A stretch of 62,484 nt of DNA from Ignavibacteria bacterium (GTDB taxonomy: Bacteria > Bacteroidota > Ignavibacteria > SZUA-365), in the NCBI GenBank assembly GCA_016720835.1, contig JADKJW010000022.1:1-62484 (forward strand), read 5' to 3'. This document shows positions 19,019 through 26,569 of this stretch, piece after piece. The notes under the pieces were generated by a model. The model was not told the origin of the DNA. It saw only the letters and a list, made by a program, of their open reading frames with translations, and ran no database searches. Made by a program: the position numbers and the translations under genes. Each line of letters begins with the position of its first letter. Positions within the stretch are counted from its first letter, which is position 1.

Positions 19019-19271
19019 GGTTTACCTTCATCTTTCGCTTTCGTGCAATTTCGAGTTCGTGTCGAGGGGTGCTCCGCGTTTTCTTCACGAACGAGTGCAG
19101 TATGACAATCCGTTTTCCGATTAGGAAACAATACATCACCCGTCCGATGCCTTCACGACCATGTATTCTCAGCTCGAAGAGGCCGTTTCCCATTGCGCGG
19201 GAATTTGGTATTCCAAGATTCGGACCGAATTCAGCAAGCAATTCGATAAGGCGTGCGTAGCTCGCGAGCAT
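19011..19271 (-). CDS. HigB/RelE-like toxin (Gp49 family), start uncertain
   Basis: From the only in-frame ATG (19271) the product has 86 residues and shows the RelE/HigB core: LIELLAEFGPNLGIPNSRAM, GLFELRIHGREGIGRVMYCF and IVILHSFVKKT. Family members begin about 15-20 residues earlier. Here the upstream in-frame sequence up to a stop at 19347-19349 reads YAVEYFNQRVRSDIEAWPVS, which looks like the true N-terminus, yet contains no ATG, GTG or TTG; an ATT at 19335-19337 is the only candidate. Either a rare ATT start is used, a start codon is lost, or a sequence error hides it. The predicted activity is ribosome-dependent mRNA cleavage. Confidence 0.72.
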   Translation of the reverse strand: MLASYARLIELLAEFGPNLGIPNSRAMGNGLFELRIHGREGIGRVMYCFLIGKRIVILHSFVKKTRSTPRHELEIARKRKMKVNHG

Positions 19272-19712
19272 TGATACCGGCCATGCTTCAATATCAGACC
19301 GAACACGCTGGTTGAAGTATTCGACGGCGTATTGAATGCACTGAAGTTAGCGTATTCGTGAACATCAGGCAAGAAGGCCGTCTGGAATCGTACAGAGGTG
19401 ATTCATGCACGCCAAACCAACACTATCAATTCCTGCAAGGACATCGACTGGCGCAGGGGATCAAGTTCGATATTTGAATTCCGATCGCGAACCAATAATC
19501 GACACCCGAATAAATTCCCGCAGGGGCGCACGGCACTGCGCCCCTCGTTCGGTTACGCATACCGTTATCTGGTCAAACGTGCGCCCCTCGTTCGGTTATT
19601 GCCCCCGTTATCCGATGAGCAGGCTCGCATCGTCGAACCAATTGAACAACGCAAGTGTTTATGTTCGATACCGCATCATGGCGGAGCACATTCGCACAAC
19701 GCAAGGCAGCAC
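19272..19712. repeat. Non-coding stretch with duplicated aldehyde dehydrogenase 3' end and second hairpin
   Basis: About 440 bases. The left part is the upstream region of the toxin gene. Bases 19405-19478 resemble the last 75 bases of the aldehyde dehydrogenase gene (from 18386), and 27 bases at 19449-19475 are identical to 18432-18458. A hairpin follows at 19522-19545, and the string GCGCCCCTCGTTCGGTTA occurs at 19538 and again at 19581, a 43-bp offset duplication. No gene is seen before the flavin reductase. Confidence 0.75.
19522..19545. terminator. Hairpin AGGGGCGCA-CGGCAC-TGCGCCCCT
   Basis: A perfect 9-bp stem. It has the same position relative to the duplicated aldehyde dehydrogenase end (about 46 bases after it) that a longer-spaced relative has after the true gene end at 18621. 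It is therefore probably a duplicated terminator. Confidence 0.5.
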
Positions 19713-20198
19713 ATGGATCCGATTCGATATTTCAAGAACGTCATGGCCTCGTTTCCGACCGGGGTGACCGTCGTCACATCGCGTCTGAACGGCGACGTGG
19801 CCGGACTCACCGTCAATTCCTTCATGTCCGTCTCGCTCGACCCGCTGCTCATCCTGATCAGCATCAGCAGAACTTCCACGACGCACGAAGTCATACGGCA
19901 GGCGGGGAGGTACACCGTGAGCATCCTCGCGGAGGGGCAGGGCGGCGTGTCGACCACCTTCGCCGGCGCGCCGAGCCGGGAACGCTTCGCCTGCGTGCCG
20001 ACCTTCGATTCGCCAATGGGACATCCCGTGGTGGAAGGCGCCATCGCCTACATTGACGCCGAAGTCGTCAACGCGCACGACGAGGGCGACCATACCCTCT
20101 TCGTCGCCAGAGTCACGGACATGCACATCCTGAATCCCGACGCAAAGCCGCTGGCCTATCACCGCAGCCGCTATCAGCGACTCGCCGACACGGAGTAG
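19713..20198 (+). CDS. Flavin reductase family protein (FMN-binding split barrel)
   Basis: A 161-residue protein of the HpaC/RutF-like flavin reductase family: MDPIRYFKNVMASFPTGVTV at the start, then the flavin-binding GLTVNSFMSVSLDPLLILIS, and a late GDHTLFVARV. Such proteins reduce FMN or FAD with NAD(P)H, often for a partner monooxygenase, but no monooxygenase is encoded nearby. The ATG at 19713 matches the family start; the frame is open far upstream through non-coding repeats, and that extension is rejected. Confidence 0.88.
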   Translation: MDPIRYFKNVMASFPTGVTVVTSRLNGDVAGLTVNSFMSVSLDPLLILISISRTSTTHEVIRQAGRYTVSILAEGQGGVSTTFAGAPSRERFACVPTFDSPMGHPVVEGAIAYIDAEVVNAHDEGDHTLFVARVTDMHILNPDAKPLAYHRSRYQRLADTE

Positions 20199-20199
20199 T

Positions 20200-20229
20200 C
20201 CGGCCCGGTGTAAATGAACAGCGGGCCGG
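20200..20229. terminator. Terminator-like hairpin between convergent genes
   Basis: CCGGCCCG (20200-20207) pairs with CGGGCCGG (20222-20229) across a 14-base loop. It lies between the ends of the flavin reductase and the cation-efflux gene, which converge here. Confidence 0.45.
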
Positions 20230-20231
20230 GA

Positions 20232-20313
20232 CGGATCAGTCCGGTTCGGCGTGAATGAAGACCTTCGCGATGCGGATCAGTCCGGCTCGGCGTGAATGAA
20301 GACCTTCACGATG
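20232..20313. repeat. 41-bp tandem duplication at the 3' end of the cation-efflux gene
   Basis: Bases 20232-20272 and 20273-20313 are near-identical, differing at two positions. The right copy encodes the terminal IVKVFIHAEPD of the efflux protein and its stop. The left copy would encode IAKVFIHAEPD but lies beyond the stop codon. This is a recent duplication with no effect on the protein. Confidence 0.85.
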
Positions 20314-21674
20314 CGGGGATCGATGCGGCTGATCGCCGCCTCCATCGCGTTGACCACATCGTGCGCTTCCTTGAGCGTGAGTTCCGGATTCACGGCGCAC
20401 CCGACCGCCACCTTGATTCCCTTCGACGTCCTGAAGCAGCGTACGCGGACACAGGCGCGCACCTCCGGCGTTTTGGCGACGACGTCGCGTATGCAGGTGA
20501 CAAGCGTCGCTTCGCGCTCGCTGACGTCTTCCCCGTTCACCGCGTGCGTGGCTTCCTCCTCCAGATGCACGGCCACATCGCGGACCTGCGGCACCTGCGC
20601 GAGGATACTGGCCTCCACCTCGCTCGCGAGTTCGTGCGCGCGGCCGAAACCCGTGCCGGCCGGATATTCGATATCGAGCTCCACGTGATAGGTGTCGCTC
20701 GTCGACAGCACGAGGATGTTGTGCGCGGAGAGTCCGGCCTGCTGCACCAGCCACATGACGGCCTCACGGACTTCCTCGTTTTCCCCGATGACCGGCTCGG
20801 CGTGGACGACAACGTCCGCGCGCGGGAAGAGTTCCGCCAGACGGTTCTCGACGGCGTCCATGATGCTGTGCGACTGGTCGAACGTGGCAAGGCGGTGAAT
20901 TCCGATACTTGTGTCGATGAACATCCTCGCGCCCGCCTGGCGGATGCGCACGGAACGGATCTCGCGCACGCCATCGACGGAGGCGATGCCGGCCTCCACT
21001 TTTTCCTGCAGACCGTCGGGCACGCGGTCGAGAAGCATGTCCACGGTCCGCTTCCCGAGGCGATAGCTGATCCAGATCACGATCATCGCGACAATGGACG
21101 CGGCGATGGCGTCGCCCTCGGGGAAGCCCGCCATGACGCAGAACAGGCCGACGATCACCACGGCGGAACTGTAGATGTCGGAGCTGAAATGGATGGCGTC
21201 GGCCTCGAGCGCCTGGCTGTCGTACTTCTTCGCGACGCGCAGCAGGGCGCGCGAGCGCGTGAAGTCGATGACGATGGAGATCGCCATGATGATGAAGGAC
21301 CAGACGTTGACGTCCACCTTCTCGCCGCCGATGAAGAGACGGTGATACGCCTCGTAGAGAATCCAGCCGCAGGTGATGAAAAGGAGCAGCGTCTCGATGA
21401 GGGCGGAGAAGTTCTCGATCTTGCCGTGCCCGAAGTGATGCTCCTTGTCCGGAGGCCGGTCGGCAAGGCGTACGGCGAGGTAGGTGATGGCGGCGGCGAT
21501 AAAGTCGAGCCCGGAATGCGCCGCCTCGGACAGGATGCCGAGCGATCCGGTCCAGAGGCCGATGCCGAGCTTCATCGACGTCAGAACGATCGCGGCAAAC
21601 ACCGAGGTGAGCGCGACGCGGTTCTTTTCGAAGAGCATGCGCGCGTGGGCGGCCTGTGCTGGTGTTTCCGTCAT
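20277..21674 (-). CDS. Cation diffusion facilitator with three tandem C-terminal domains
   Basis: A 465-residue cation diffusion facilitator of the inner membrane. The six-helix region spans residues ~20-200, with metal-site residues in EAAHSGLDF (helix 2) and HFSSDIYSS (helix 5), and a histidine loop HHFGHGKIEN. The usual protein ends with one cytoplasmic ferredoxin-like dimer domain. Here three successive ~85-residue copies follow (about 210-287, 288-370 and 376-465), ending VVVHAEP, VAVHLEEE and VFIHAEPD. It probably exports Zn2+, Fe2+ or another divalent cation by proton exchange; the substrate cannot be read from sequence. The gene is flanked by a convergent and a divergent gene. Confidence 0.9.
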   Translation of the reverse strand: MTETPAQAAHARMLFEKNRVALTSVFAAIVLTSMKLGIGLWTGSLGILSEAAHSGLDFIAAAITYLAVRLADRPPDKEHHFGHGKIENFSALIETLLLFITCGWILYEAYHRLFIGGEKVDVNVWSFIIMAISIVIDFTRSRALLRVAKKYDSQALEADAIHFSSDIYSSAVVIVGLFCVMAGFPEGDAIAASIVAMIVIWISYRLGKRTVDMLLDRVPDGLQEKVEAGIASVDGVREIRSVRIRQAGARMFIDTSIGIHRLATFDQSHSIMDAVENRLAELFPRADVVVHAEPVIGENEEVREAVMWLVQQAGLSAHNILVLSTSDTYHVELDIEYPAGTGFGRAHELASEVEASILAQVPQVRDVAVHLEEEATHAVNGEDVSEREATLVTCIRDVVAKTPEVRACVRVRCFRTSKGIKVAVGCAVNPELTLKEAHDVVNAMEAAISRIDPRIVKVFIHAEPD

Positions 21675-21784
21675 GCATGCAACCTAGCGCAGTGCGGGCA
21701 AAGATAAAAGACATGGATACCGCAAATCGGACGCAAAAGGAAACGCATTGCAGCGCATCGGCGCGGCGTCGTATACTGTCCGAT

Positions 21785-22540
21785 ATGATTGGAGAGCCGT
21801 CGAGCAATACGCGCGCGAACACACGGGAAGCGGGTCCAGGCCGAAGCTGCGCGCGCGTGCTGTCCGTGCTGCTCCTGCTCTGCATGCACAGCCTCGTCGC
21901 AATCGACGCGACAGCGTTCGCGCAGGAGGATCCGCCAAAAAAGTCACGCCGCGCAGTACCGTCCGATTCCGTGAAGAGCGCCCGGACCAAGGTCAACACT
22001 CCGGCGCAACGCGCGCCGACGCGGGAGCGCGCGCGAACGGATGCGCAGCGCTGGAAGCCGACGGACAGGAAAACGGATACGAATATCGTACAGCCGCCTC
22101 CGATATTCACGCCCTTTCCGCTGCGGACACCGCCCGCGGGCGTGGTGTACGACACCGGTGTCTGGAAGCCGGCGCGCGGCACGGACGATCGATTTACGAA
22201 GCTGCTCACCGAGCGCAACCTGACGCCGGAGGAAGCGGTGGAGGAACTGCTGACCCTGCTCGAGAAGCATCCGGAATTCCGGCGCACGATCCTGCGCGAG
22301 ATCTTCGCGGGCGAGGGCATGAAGACCGTCAAGCCCCTCGAAATAGAGGAATACCTGCGCCTGGCGATGAAGGCCATGCGCTTCAAATCATCCTACGAAT
22401 ACGAACTCGCCAAACGCGGCGGCGGAGGATACACGGGACCGTACGATCCGATCTACGGTTTCGACCGCGACAAGACGCTCGGCTTCCAGGTCAACGTCTT
22501 CGAACTGCTCAAATTTCTGAAAGGGCTGATCGGCGAGTAG
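21785..22540 (+). CDS. Hypothetical exported protein
   Basis: A 251-residue protein of unknown function. From the ATG at 21785 there is an N-terminal region with a hydrophobic signal segment at about residues 24-48 (VLSVLLLLCMHSLVAIDATA, then FAQ). A basic, proline- and threonine-rich linker follows (~50-110), then a compact helical region (~130-210, with NLTPEEAVEELLTLLEKHPEF) and a glycine-rich tail. An ATG at 21713 in the same frame would add 24 residues and is possible. It is divergent from the cation-efflux gene. I do not recognise a family. Confidence 0.7.
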   Translation: MIGEPSSNTRANTREAGPGRSCARVLSVLLLLCMHSLVAIDATAFAQEDPPKKSRRAVPSDSVKSARTKVNTPAQRAPTRERARTDAQRWKPTDRKTDTNIVQPPPIFTPFPLRTPPAGVVYDTGVWKPARGTDDRFTKLLTERNLTPEEAVEELLTLLEKHPEFRRTILREIFAGEGMKTVKPLEIEEYLRLAMKAMRFKSSYEYELAKRGGGGYTGPYDPIYGFDRDKTLGFQVNVFELLKFLKGLIGE

Positions 22541-22550
22541 CGCGGGATGC

Positions 22551-22973
22551 TCAGGGATTGATCGTCACCAGCACGGAATCGCTTCCCTCCGCGCGGCCCT
22601 CCACCACCCCGCGCACCTTGATCCAATGCTGTCCGGTGATGCCCGAGATATCCCAGTCATACGAGTAGTCGGGAATGAAATCGCTGAACACGTGCGCGCC
22701 GTCGATCCAGAATTCCGCGCGCGCCTGGCAGCCGCAGTTCTTGTCGAGCGAGATCAGCACGCGCAGAACGCTGTCGCGCACGACGGCGCTGTCCAGCGGC
22801 TGCGTGATGGTCACGCGGACGAACGGTGGATCGGAACTCGTCGTGTTGGAATCACATGCGGTGAGGATGATCGCCGCGGCGAATACCGCGAAAAGCAGGG
22901 GGAAGGGGGCAGGGTGAAGGGTGAAGGGGGAAGGGGGAACAGGGAACGGAAAAGAAACAGTCGGGTTTTTCAT
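22551..22973 (-). CDS. Predicted lipoprotein with an Ig-like domain
   Basis: A 140-residue lipoprotein. The signal peptide ends in a lipobox (AAAIILTAC; Cys at about residue 38), and the mature part (PFVRVTITQPLDSAVVRDSV to HWIKVRGVVEGRAEGSDSVL) looks like a single immunoglobulin-like beta-sandwich. The hydrophobic and proline-rich part of the signal peptide (VPPSPFTLHPAPFPLL) is encoded by a purine-rich GGGTGAAGGGGGAAG tract that resembles the dispersed TTCACC repeat seen in island 1. It lies just downstream of the GT9 gene in the same direction. Function unknown. Confidence 0.75.
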   Translation of the reverse strand: MKNPTVSFPFPVPPSPFTLHPAPFPLLFAVFAAAIILTACDSNTTSSDPPFVRVTITQPLDSAVVRDSVLRVLISLDKNCGCQARAEFWIDGAHVFSDFIPDYSYDWDISGITGQHWIKVRGVVEGRAEGSDSVLVTINP

Positions 22974-22987
22974 GATGGCATATCCGT

Positions 22988-24022
22988 CTAGGCGCTGGTG
23001 ACGAGTGCGGTGAAGGCCGAGAGGACGGTGTCGACGGGGAGGTCGCGCATGCAGACGTTGCCGATGGGGCAGGCGGTGAGGTTGCAGGCGAGGCACTCGA
23101 GCCCGTCGAGGCGCACCCAGGCGCTGCGTTCGTTGAACGGTCCCTGAAGATACGGATTCGTCGGACCGAAAATGCCGAGCACCTGCAGTCCCACGGCGGC
23201 GCCGATGTGCATGGGCCCCGTGTCGTTCGTGATCATCGCGTCGCAGCCCGCAAGCAGCGCGCCGAGCTGCTTGATGGATGTCCGCGGCGGGATCACCGCC
23301 TCGCCGCGCATTCGCGAGCGGATCTCCTGCACATCGTCCTCCTCGCCGGGCCCCCAGAGAAGAAGGGGCATCACGTTGTGCTCCGCGTGGAGCCGGTCGG
23401 CGAGTTCCGCGAAATGCTCGAGGCCCCACCGCTTCGTGGGCCACGTGCCGCTGGCGTTCAGCGCGACGAGCAGGCGGCCGTCCGCGCGCAGCGGCGCGAG
23501 GAAGCGCTCCGCCCATTCGGCGGCCTCCGCGGGGATGGTGAGAACGACGCTGCGGTCCACGATGCCGATGCCGGCGCGCGCGATGGCGTCGAGGTTGAAC
23601 TCGGTGTTGTGCACACGGTCGGCGCGCGTGGCGACATGCGTGGTGTAGGCCCACGCGCGTCCCCGGAAGGGGTACCCGATGCGCGTCCGGGCCCGCGTGG
23701 CGAAGGCCATCTGCGCGGAGCGCGGGTTGCAGAAGAGATCGATGACGAGATCGTAGCGCGCGCGCCGGAGGCGCCAGAAGAACAGGAGCGGATTGTCCTT
23801 TTTAGGGTGGAAGACGATGACGCGCGCTCCGGACGGATGCCCCTCCACCACGTCGCGGGAGGGAGTCTCCGTGAGGAAATCGATGTCCGCGTCCGGCCAT
23901 GCGGCGCGGAGATTGTTCAGCACGATGGTCGAGAGCAGCACGTCGCCGATGGCGCGCAGCTTGATGACGAGGATGCGCCGGGGAGGGCGCGGCAGGACGG
24001 CGTCCGCGGGGGGTGCGTGCAT
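22988..24022 (-). CDS. Glycosyltransferase family 9 (ADP-heptose:LPS heptosyltransferase type)
   Basis: A 344-residue GT-B fold enzyme. Family landmarks include ILVIKLRAIGDVLLSTIVLN at the N-terminus, DLVIDLFCNPRSAQMA, and in the C-terminal half ALNASGTWPTKRW and ITNDTGPMHIGAAVG, which form the nucleotide-sugar site. It probably adds a heptose or similar sugar to the lipopolysaccharide core at the inner face of the inner membrane. It lies 21 bases after ackA on the same strand. The exact acceptor cannot be determined. Confidence 0.9.
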   Translation of the reverse strand: MHAPPADAVLPRPPRRILVIKLRAIGDVLLSTIVLNNLRAAWPDADIDFLTETPSRDVVEGHPSGARVIVFHPKKDNPLLFFWRLRRARYDLVIDLFCNPRSAQMAFATRARTRIGYPFRGRAWAYTTHVATRADRVHNTEFNLDAIARAGIGIVDRSVVLTIPAEAAEWAERFLAPLRADGRLLVALNASGTWPTKRWGLEHFAELADRLHAEHNVMPLLLWGPGEEDDVQEIRSRMRGEAVIPPRTSIKQLGALLAGCDAMITNDTGPMHIGAAVGLQVLGIFGPTNPYLQGPFNERSAWVRLDGLECLACNLTACPIGNVCMRDLPVDTVLSAFTALVTSA

Positions 24023-24043
24023 TCCGTGCCCGTGCCCGCGGGA

Positions 24044-25294
24044 TTACAGCGCTTCCAGCGCGCGGTTCTTGACCATGTTCTTCATCGTCGGGGGCAAGCC
24101 GCCGTTGACGATGTTCATCGTGTCGAGCGCGATGACGAGTTCCTCGTTGGTCGGGATGACGCCGACGGTGACGCGCGAGTCGGGCCGCGTGATGATGCGT
24201 TCCTTCGGTCCCTCGGCGTTGAGCGCGGGATCGAAGTCGATGCCCATGAACTCGAGTCCGGTGCTCACCGCTTCGCGGACGCGCACGCTGTTCTCGCCGA
24301 TGCCGCCCGTGAACACGACGGCGTCCACGCCGCCCATCGCCGCGGCGTAGCCGCCGATGTACTTGCGCACGCGGTAGCAGAAGATGTCGAAGGCGATGCG
24401 CGCCTTCGGGTTGCCCTTCTCCATGGCGTTCTCGATCTCGCGCATGTCGCTGCTCTCGCCCGAGATGCCGATGAGGCCGCTGTGCTTGTTCAGGAGCGTG
24501 GTCGCCTCGGAGAGGGTCAGCCCTTCCTTGCCCATGATGTAGAGGATGAGCTGCGGGTCGAGGTCGCCCGAGCGCGTGCCCATGAGCAGGCCTTCCAGCG
24601 GCGTGAAGCCCATGCTGGTGTCCATGCTCTGCCCGTGCTTCACCGCGGCCATGCTGCAGCCGTTGCCGAGATGGCAGGTGACGATGCGCAGGCTCTCGAT
24701 CGGTGTGTCGAGCACTTCGGCCATGCGGCTCGACACGAAGAAGTGCGACGTGCCGTGGAAGCCGTAGCGGCGGATCTTGTACTTCTGGTAGAAGATGTAC
24801 GGGATGCCGTAGAGAAATGCGCGCGGTTCCATCGACTGATGGAAGGCGGTGTCGAACACGCCCACCTGCGGGATGGTCGGCAGGTGCTGCCTGCACGCCA
24901 CGATGCCGCGGATGTTGTGCGGGTTGTGCAGCGGCGCGAGTTCGATGTTGTCGCGCAGCGACTGCAGCACCTGCTCGGTGATGAGGACGGAGCCGGCGAA
25001 GTCCTCCGCGCCGTGCACGACGCGGTGTCCGACGGCGTGAATCTCGGATTTGTCCTTTATGACGCCGTGATTCTTGCTCAAGAGCACGGCGAGCACGTAC
25101 TCGATCGCCATGCCGTGATCGAGGATGTCGCCGGTGAGCTTGATCGTGTCGCTGTCGTAGCGCGTGTTGGTGAGGACGGCGCCGCTCATCCCGATGCGGT
25201 CCACCAGGCCCTTGGCCATGGTCGTGCGGGATTCGGCTTCGATGAACTGGTACTTGATGGAGGAACTGCCGCAGTTGACGACGAGAATGTTCAT
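24044..25294 (-). CDS. ackA: Acetate kinase
   Basis: A 416-residue enzyme that interconverts acetate + ATP and acetyl phosphate + ADP. The ASKHA-fold signatures are intact: MNILVVNCGSSSIKYQFIEA at the start, VGHRVVHGAEDF, DTAFHQSMEPRAFLYGIP and the YGFHGTSHFFVS motif, with a late VFTGGIGENS. The frame is open 79 codons upstream, but conservation begins at the ATG at 25294. No phosphotransacetylase gene is adjacent. The neighbouring 3-hydroxyacyl-CoA dehydrogenase suggests acyl-CoA or fermentation metabolism. Confidence 0.96.
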   Translation of the reverse strand: MNILVVNCGSSSIKYQFIEAESRTTMAKGLVDRIGMSGAVLTNTRYDSDTIKLTGDILDHGMAIEYVLAVLLSKNHGVIKDKSEIHAVGHRVVHGAEDFAGSVLITEQVLQSLRDNIELAPLHNPHNIRGIVACRQHLPTIPQVGVFDTAFHQSMEPRAFLYGIPYIFYQKYKIRRYGFHGTSHFFVSSRMAEVLDTPIESLRIVTCHLGNGCSMAAVKHGQSMDTSMGFTPLEGLLMGTRSGDLDPQLILYIMGKEGLTLSEATTLLNKHSGLIGISGESSDMREIENAMEKGNPKARIAFDIFCYRVRKYIGGYAAAMGGVDAVVFTGGIGENSVRVREAVSTGLEFMGIDFDPALNAEGPKERIITRPDSRVTVGVIPTNEELVIALDTMNIVNGGLPPTMKNMVKNRALEAL

Positions 25295-25391
25295 GGAGGT
25301 TCTGCTTTCGAGTGGAGGGGTGACGATGGAGATCGGGACCAGTGCGGTGACCGACGCGCGACGCGCGGAAGTCGCTCGGATTGGCGGGCGC

Positions 25392-26342
25392 TTACTTCCC
25401 GTCGTCCTTGATCCGGTTGCCGGAATCGTCGTATTCGAAGAAACCGATGCCGACCTTCTTGCCGTACTTCTGTTCGCGGACGAGCCTGCGCAGCAGAGGG
25501 CAGGGGCGGTACTTGGCTTCGCCGAATTCATGGAACATCGATTCCATCATCGCCAGCAACTCCTCGAGGCCCATCGAGTCCGCGAGTTCCAGCGGCCCCA
25601 TCTGGAAGTTGAACCCGAGCCGCATGGCGGTGTCGATATCCTCGGCGGATGCGACGCCTTCCATCAGGATATACATGGCTTCGTTCAGCATCGGAATGAT
25701 GGTGCGCGTCGTGATGAAGCCCGGGTACTTGTACACTTCCACCGGCGTCTTCCCGATCATGCGGATGAAATCCTTCGTGCGCTTGAACGTGTCGTCCGAC
25801 GTGTGGAAGGCGCGGATGATCTCGCAGAGCGGAGTCTTGGGGACGGGATTCGAGAAGTGCAGGCCGATGATCTTGCCGGGGTGCAGCGCGGGCTTGGCGA
25901 TCTTCGAGAGGCTGAGAGTGGACGTGTTCGAGGCGATGATCGTTTCGGGGCGGCAGAGCTTGTCGAGCTTCGCGATGATCTCGCGTTTCAGGTCGAAGTT
26001 TTCGTCCACCGCCTCCATGGCGAAATCCACATGCGCGATTTCGTTGAGGTCGGTGGTGACCTTGATGCGCGAGAGGATGGCGCGTTTCTCCCCCGTGGTC
26101 ATGGCCCAGCGCTGAATCTCCCGGTCCATGTTCTCGCCCAGTCCGTCGAGGCAGGCCTGCACGCCCTCACTGTCCTTCTCGAGCATGATCACGTTGATGC
26201 CGTGCGTCGAGAGCGTCTGCGCGATACCGCGACCCATGACGCCGCCGCCGACGAGCCCCACCGTTTCGATGCGGGAGGTCGACGGTGCCTGCGTGGGCAT
26301 GTCGTTTGTCAGGTCTGATAATGTGAGCGGTTCTGTTGCCAT
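25392..26342 (-). CDS. 3-Hydroxyacyl-CoA (3-hydroxybutyryl-CoA) dehydrogenase
   Basis: A 316-residue NAD-dependent dehydrogenase. The Rossmann motif GLVGGGVMGRGIA lies at about residues 28-41, followed by EAVDENFDLKREI, the catalytic-loop block IIGLHFSNPVP and a C-terminal helical domain (VYKYPGFITTR, GFNFQMGPLELADSMGLEEL). Length and layout match single-function Hbd/PaaH enzymes, which oxidise (S)-3-hydroxyacyl-CoA in beta-oxidation or reduce acetoacetyl-CoA in butyrate-type pathways. The N-terminal 25 residues are not conserved in the family, so translation could begin at Met15. It precedes ackA by about 100 bases. Confidence 0.92.
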   Translation of the reverse strand: MATEPLTLSDLTNDMPTQAPSTSRIETVGLVGGGVMGRGIAQTLSTHGINVIMLEKDSEGVQACLDGLGENMDREIQRWAMTTGEKRAILSRIKVTTDLNEIAHVDFAMEAVDENFDLKREIIAKLDKLCRPETIIASNTSTLSLSKIAKPALHPGKIIGLHFSNPVPKTPLCEIIRAFHTSDDTFKRTKDFIRMIGKTPVEVYKYPGFITTRTIIPMLNEAMYILMEGVASAEDIDTAMRLGFNFQMGPLELADSMGLEELLAMMESMFHEFGEAKYRPCPLLRRLVREQKYGKKVGIGFFEYDDSGNRIKDDGK

Positions 26343-26569
26343 GTCGTTTCCTCCATGCCTCCGCGACGATCGCCGTATCGGCCTCGATCATCGTGTCGTT
26401 ACAGGTGCGTGATTGATAATGTGAAAAATTTCTCGATGAAGTGAGCGCCCGGGCTGGCGCGATCCACGAATTCAACAAAAATAAGGAGTATTGTATCGAG
26501 AACCAAGGGAATGGGTGAGCAATCGGCCATTGCGTGTCGATTTCGCGCGTTTGAATGGGCCCACGGACG

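Noticed and set aside
19398..19712. N-terminal extension of the flavin reductase by 105 codons
   Set aside because: This stretch is the duplicated dehydrogenase end plus hairpin repeats read in another frame; family similarity begins at the ATG at 19713.
26343..26569. Possible small RNA or tRNA gene between the dehydrogenase and rodA
   Set aside because: No cloverleaf, no strong hairpin with T-tract and no coding frame could be supported in these 227 bases.
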